Of a DNA stretch of 64,000 bases, positions 63,101 to 64,000 are shown piece by piece. The DNA is taken from positions 1 through 64,000 of the forward strand of contig JAPOIM010000008.1 of the NCBI GenBank assembly GCA_029978905.1. The letters are read 5' to 3'. The notes beneath the pieces are model-generated. The model saw nothing but the letters and a program-made list of their open reading frames with translations. It did not search any database and was not told the DNA's origin. Position numbers and translations under genes: made by a program. This DNA is from Planctomycetota bacterium. Its GTDB lineage: Bacteria; Planctomycetota; Planctomycetia; Pirellulales; UBA1268. Within the stretch, counting starts at the first letter, position 1. Every line of letters begins with the position of its first letter.

Positions 63101-64000
63101 CTACCTGTTCTTGAGCCGCGAGGTCAGAAGGGCCACCACGCACAGCACGCCGACCGCGGTGGCGAATGGCAGGGTGCGGGAGTCGTGGAGCGAGAAGAGG
63201 ACCGATCCCATGAAGGGACCGAGGATTCTTCCCAGCGAGGCAAACGCCTGATTGACCCCCAGCACCTCGCCCTGGTTGGACGGGTCGGCATGTTTGGAGA
63301 GCAGGGCCGAGACCGACGGATTCACAAAGGCAAACCCCGTCACCGCCACGGCCGCGGCGAGGTAGAGCCAACTGGGAAGCGACAGTCCACCCATCGCACC
63401 GGCGTCGCCATGGCTGGCACCCCAGGCGACCGCGCCGATTCCAGCCAAGCCGACCATCATCATCACGACCCCAGCCGCGAGAAGACGCGTTTCAGGCAGC
63501 CGCGACGCGAGCGGTCGATAGCCCCCGCCGGCAAACATCAGTACTGCCCCAATAAACGCAAACACCAAGAAGTTTTGATCGTCGGTCATCGCAAACGCCT
63601 GCTCGGTGAGCCGGGCGAGCGTGGCCTCGAAGTTGGCGAAGGCGAAGATCGAGAGGAAGTAGGTCAGGACCAACAGGCCCACCTGTGGCATCCGCAAAAC
63701 CGAGAGCATGCGCCCGGGACCGAAAAAGCCCTTGGCTTTGCCACCACCTGGACGGCGTGTCTCGCGAAACACGGTCGCGGCGAGGCAGAGTGCCACCAGC
63801 GACAACAGCGACGCGAGCGCCCCCACGCCCCAAGGCTGCTGATCGAAGACGGCGAGGCCGAAGTAGGCGATCAATGGCCCGAGCGTAAAGCCGGCACCGA
63901 AAGCGATCCCGATCAGGGCCATCCCGCGAGCCCGCTTTTCCGGCGGCGTGCAGTCTGCAATCACCGCCGCCGCGGTCCCGACGCTCGCACCCGCGATGCC
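63101..64000 (-). CDS. MFS transporter (5' end truncated by window edge)
   Basis: IADCTPPEKRARGMALIGIAFGAGFTLGPLIAYFG; multiple TM segments; frame open through 64000. Confidence 0.9.
   Translation of the reverse strand, partial: GIAGASVGTAAAVIADCTPPEKRARGMALIGIAFGAGFTLGPLIAYFGLAVFDQQPWGVGALASLLSLVALCLAATVFRETRRPGGGKAKGFFGPGRMLSVLRMPQVGLLVLTYFLSIFAFANFEATLARLTEQAFAMTDDQNFLVFAFIGAVLMFAGGGYRPLASRLPETRLLAAGVVMMMVGLAGIGAVAWGASHGDAGAMGGLSLPSWLYLAAAVAVTGFAFVNPSVSALLSKHADPSNQGEVLGVNQAFASLGRILGPFMGSVLFSLHDSRTLPFATAVGVLCVVALLTSRLKNR

Overview
High-GC bacterial chromosome segment with a planctomycete-like gene complement, mostly single-copy housekeeping and transport genes: RND efflux pair, gnd/SDR/zwf/dus cluster, queG, mnmG, SNF2 helicase, a carboxylate-reduction-like cluster (AMP-binding/LuxE-like + aldehyde dehydrogenase + Fe-ADH), HtrA protease, trpD-copA, gadB, a K+ channel, MgtE, secA, waaA, metK, manC, ruvX, a C-terminal processing protease, an FHA protein and PQQ-like propellers. 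One tRNA-Cys(GCA) is on the minus strand. The most interesting stretch is about 13.64-16.90 kb, wedged between dus (+) and queG (-). There I read a decayed integron. It has an integron-integrase pseudogene (5'-truncated, internal deletion, frameshift, but C-terminal HxxR...H...Y boxes intact) followed on the same strand by a series of small cassette-like genes. These are separated by about 90-bp inverted-repeat elements with attC architecture. One apparent decayed attC lies inside an ORF and joins a GNAT acetyltransferase in frame to a small DNA-binding-like domain. All calls come from reading the sequence and the supplied ORF track; no database search was run.
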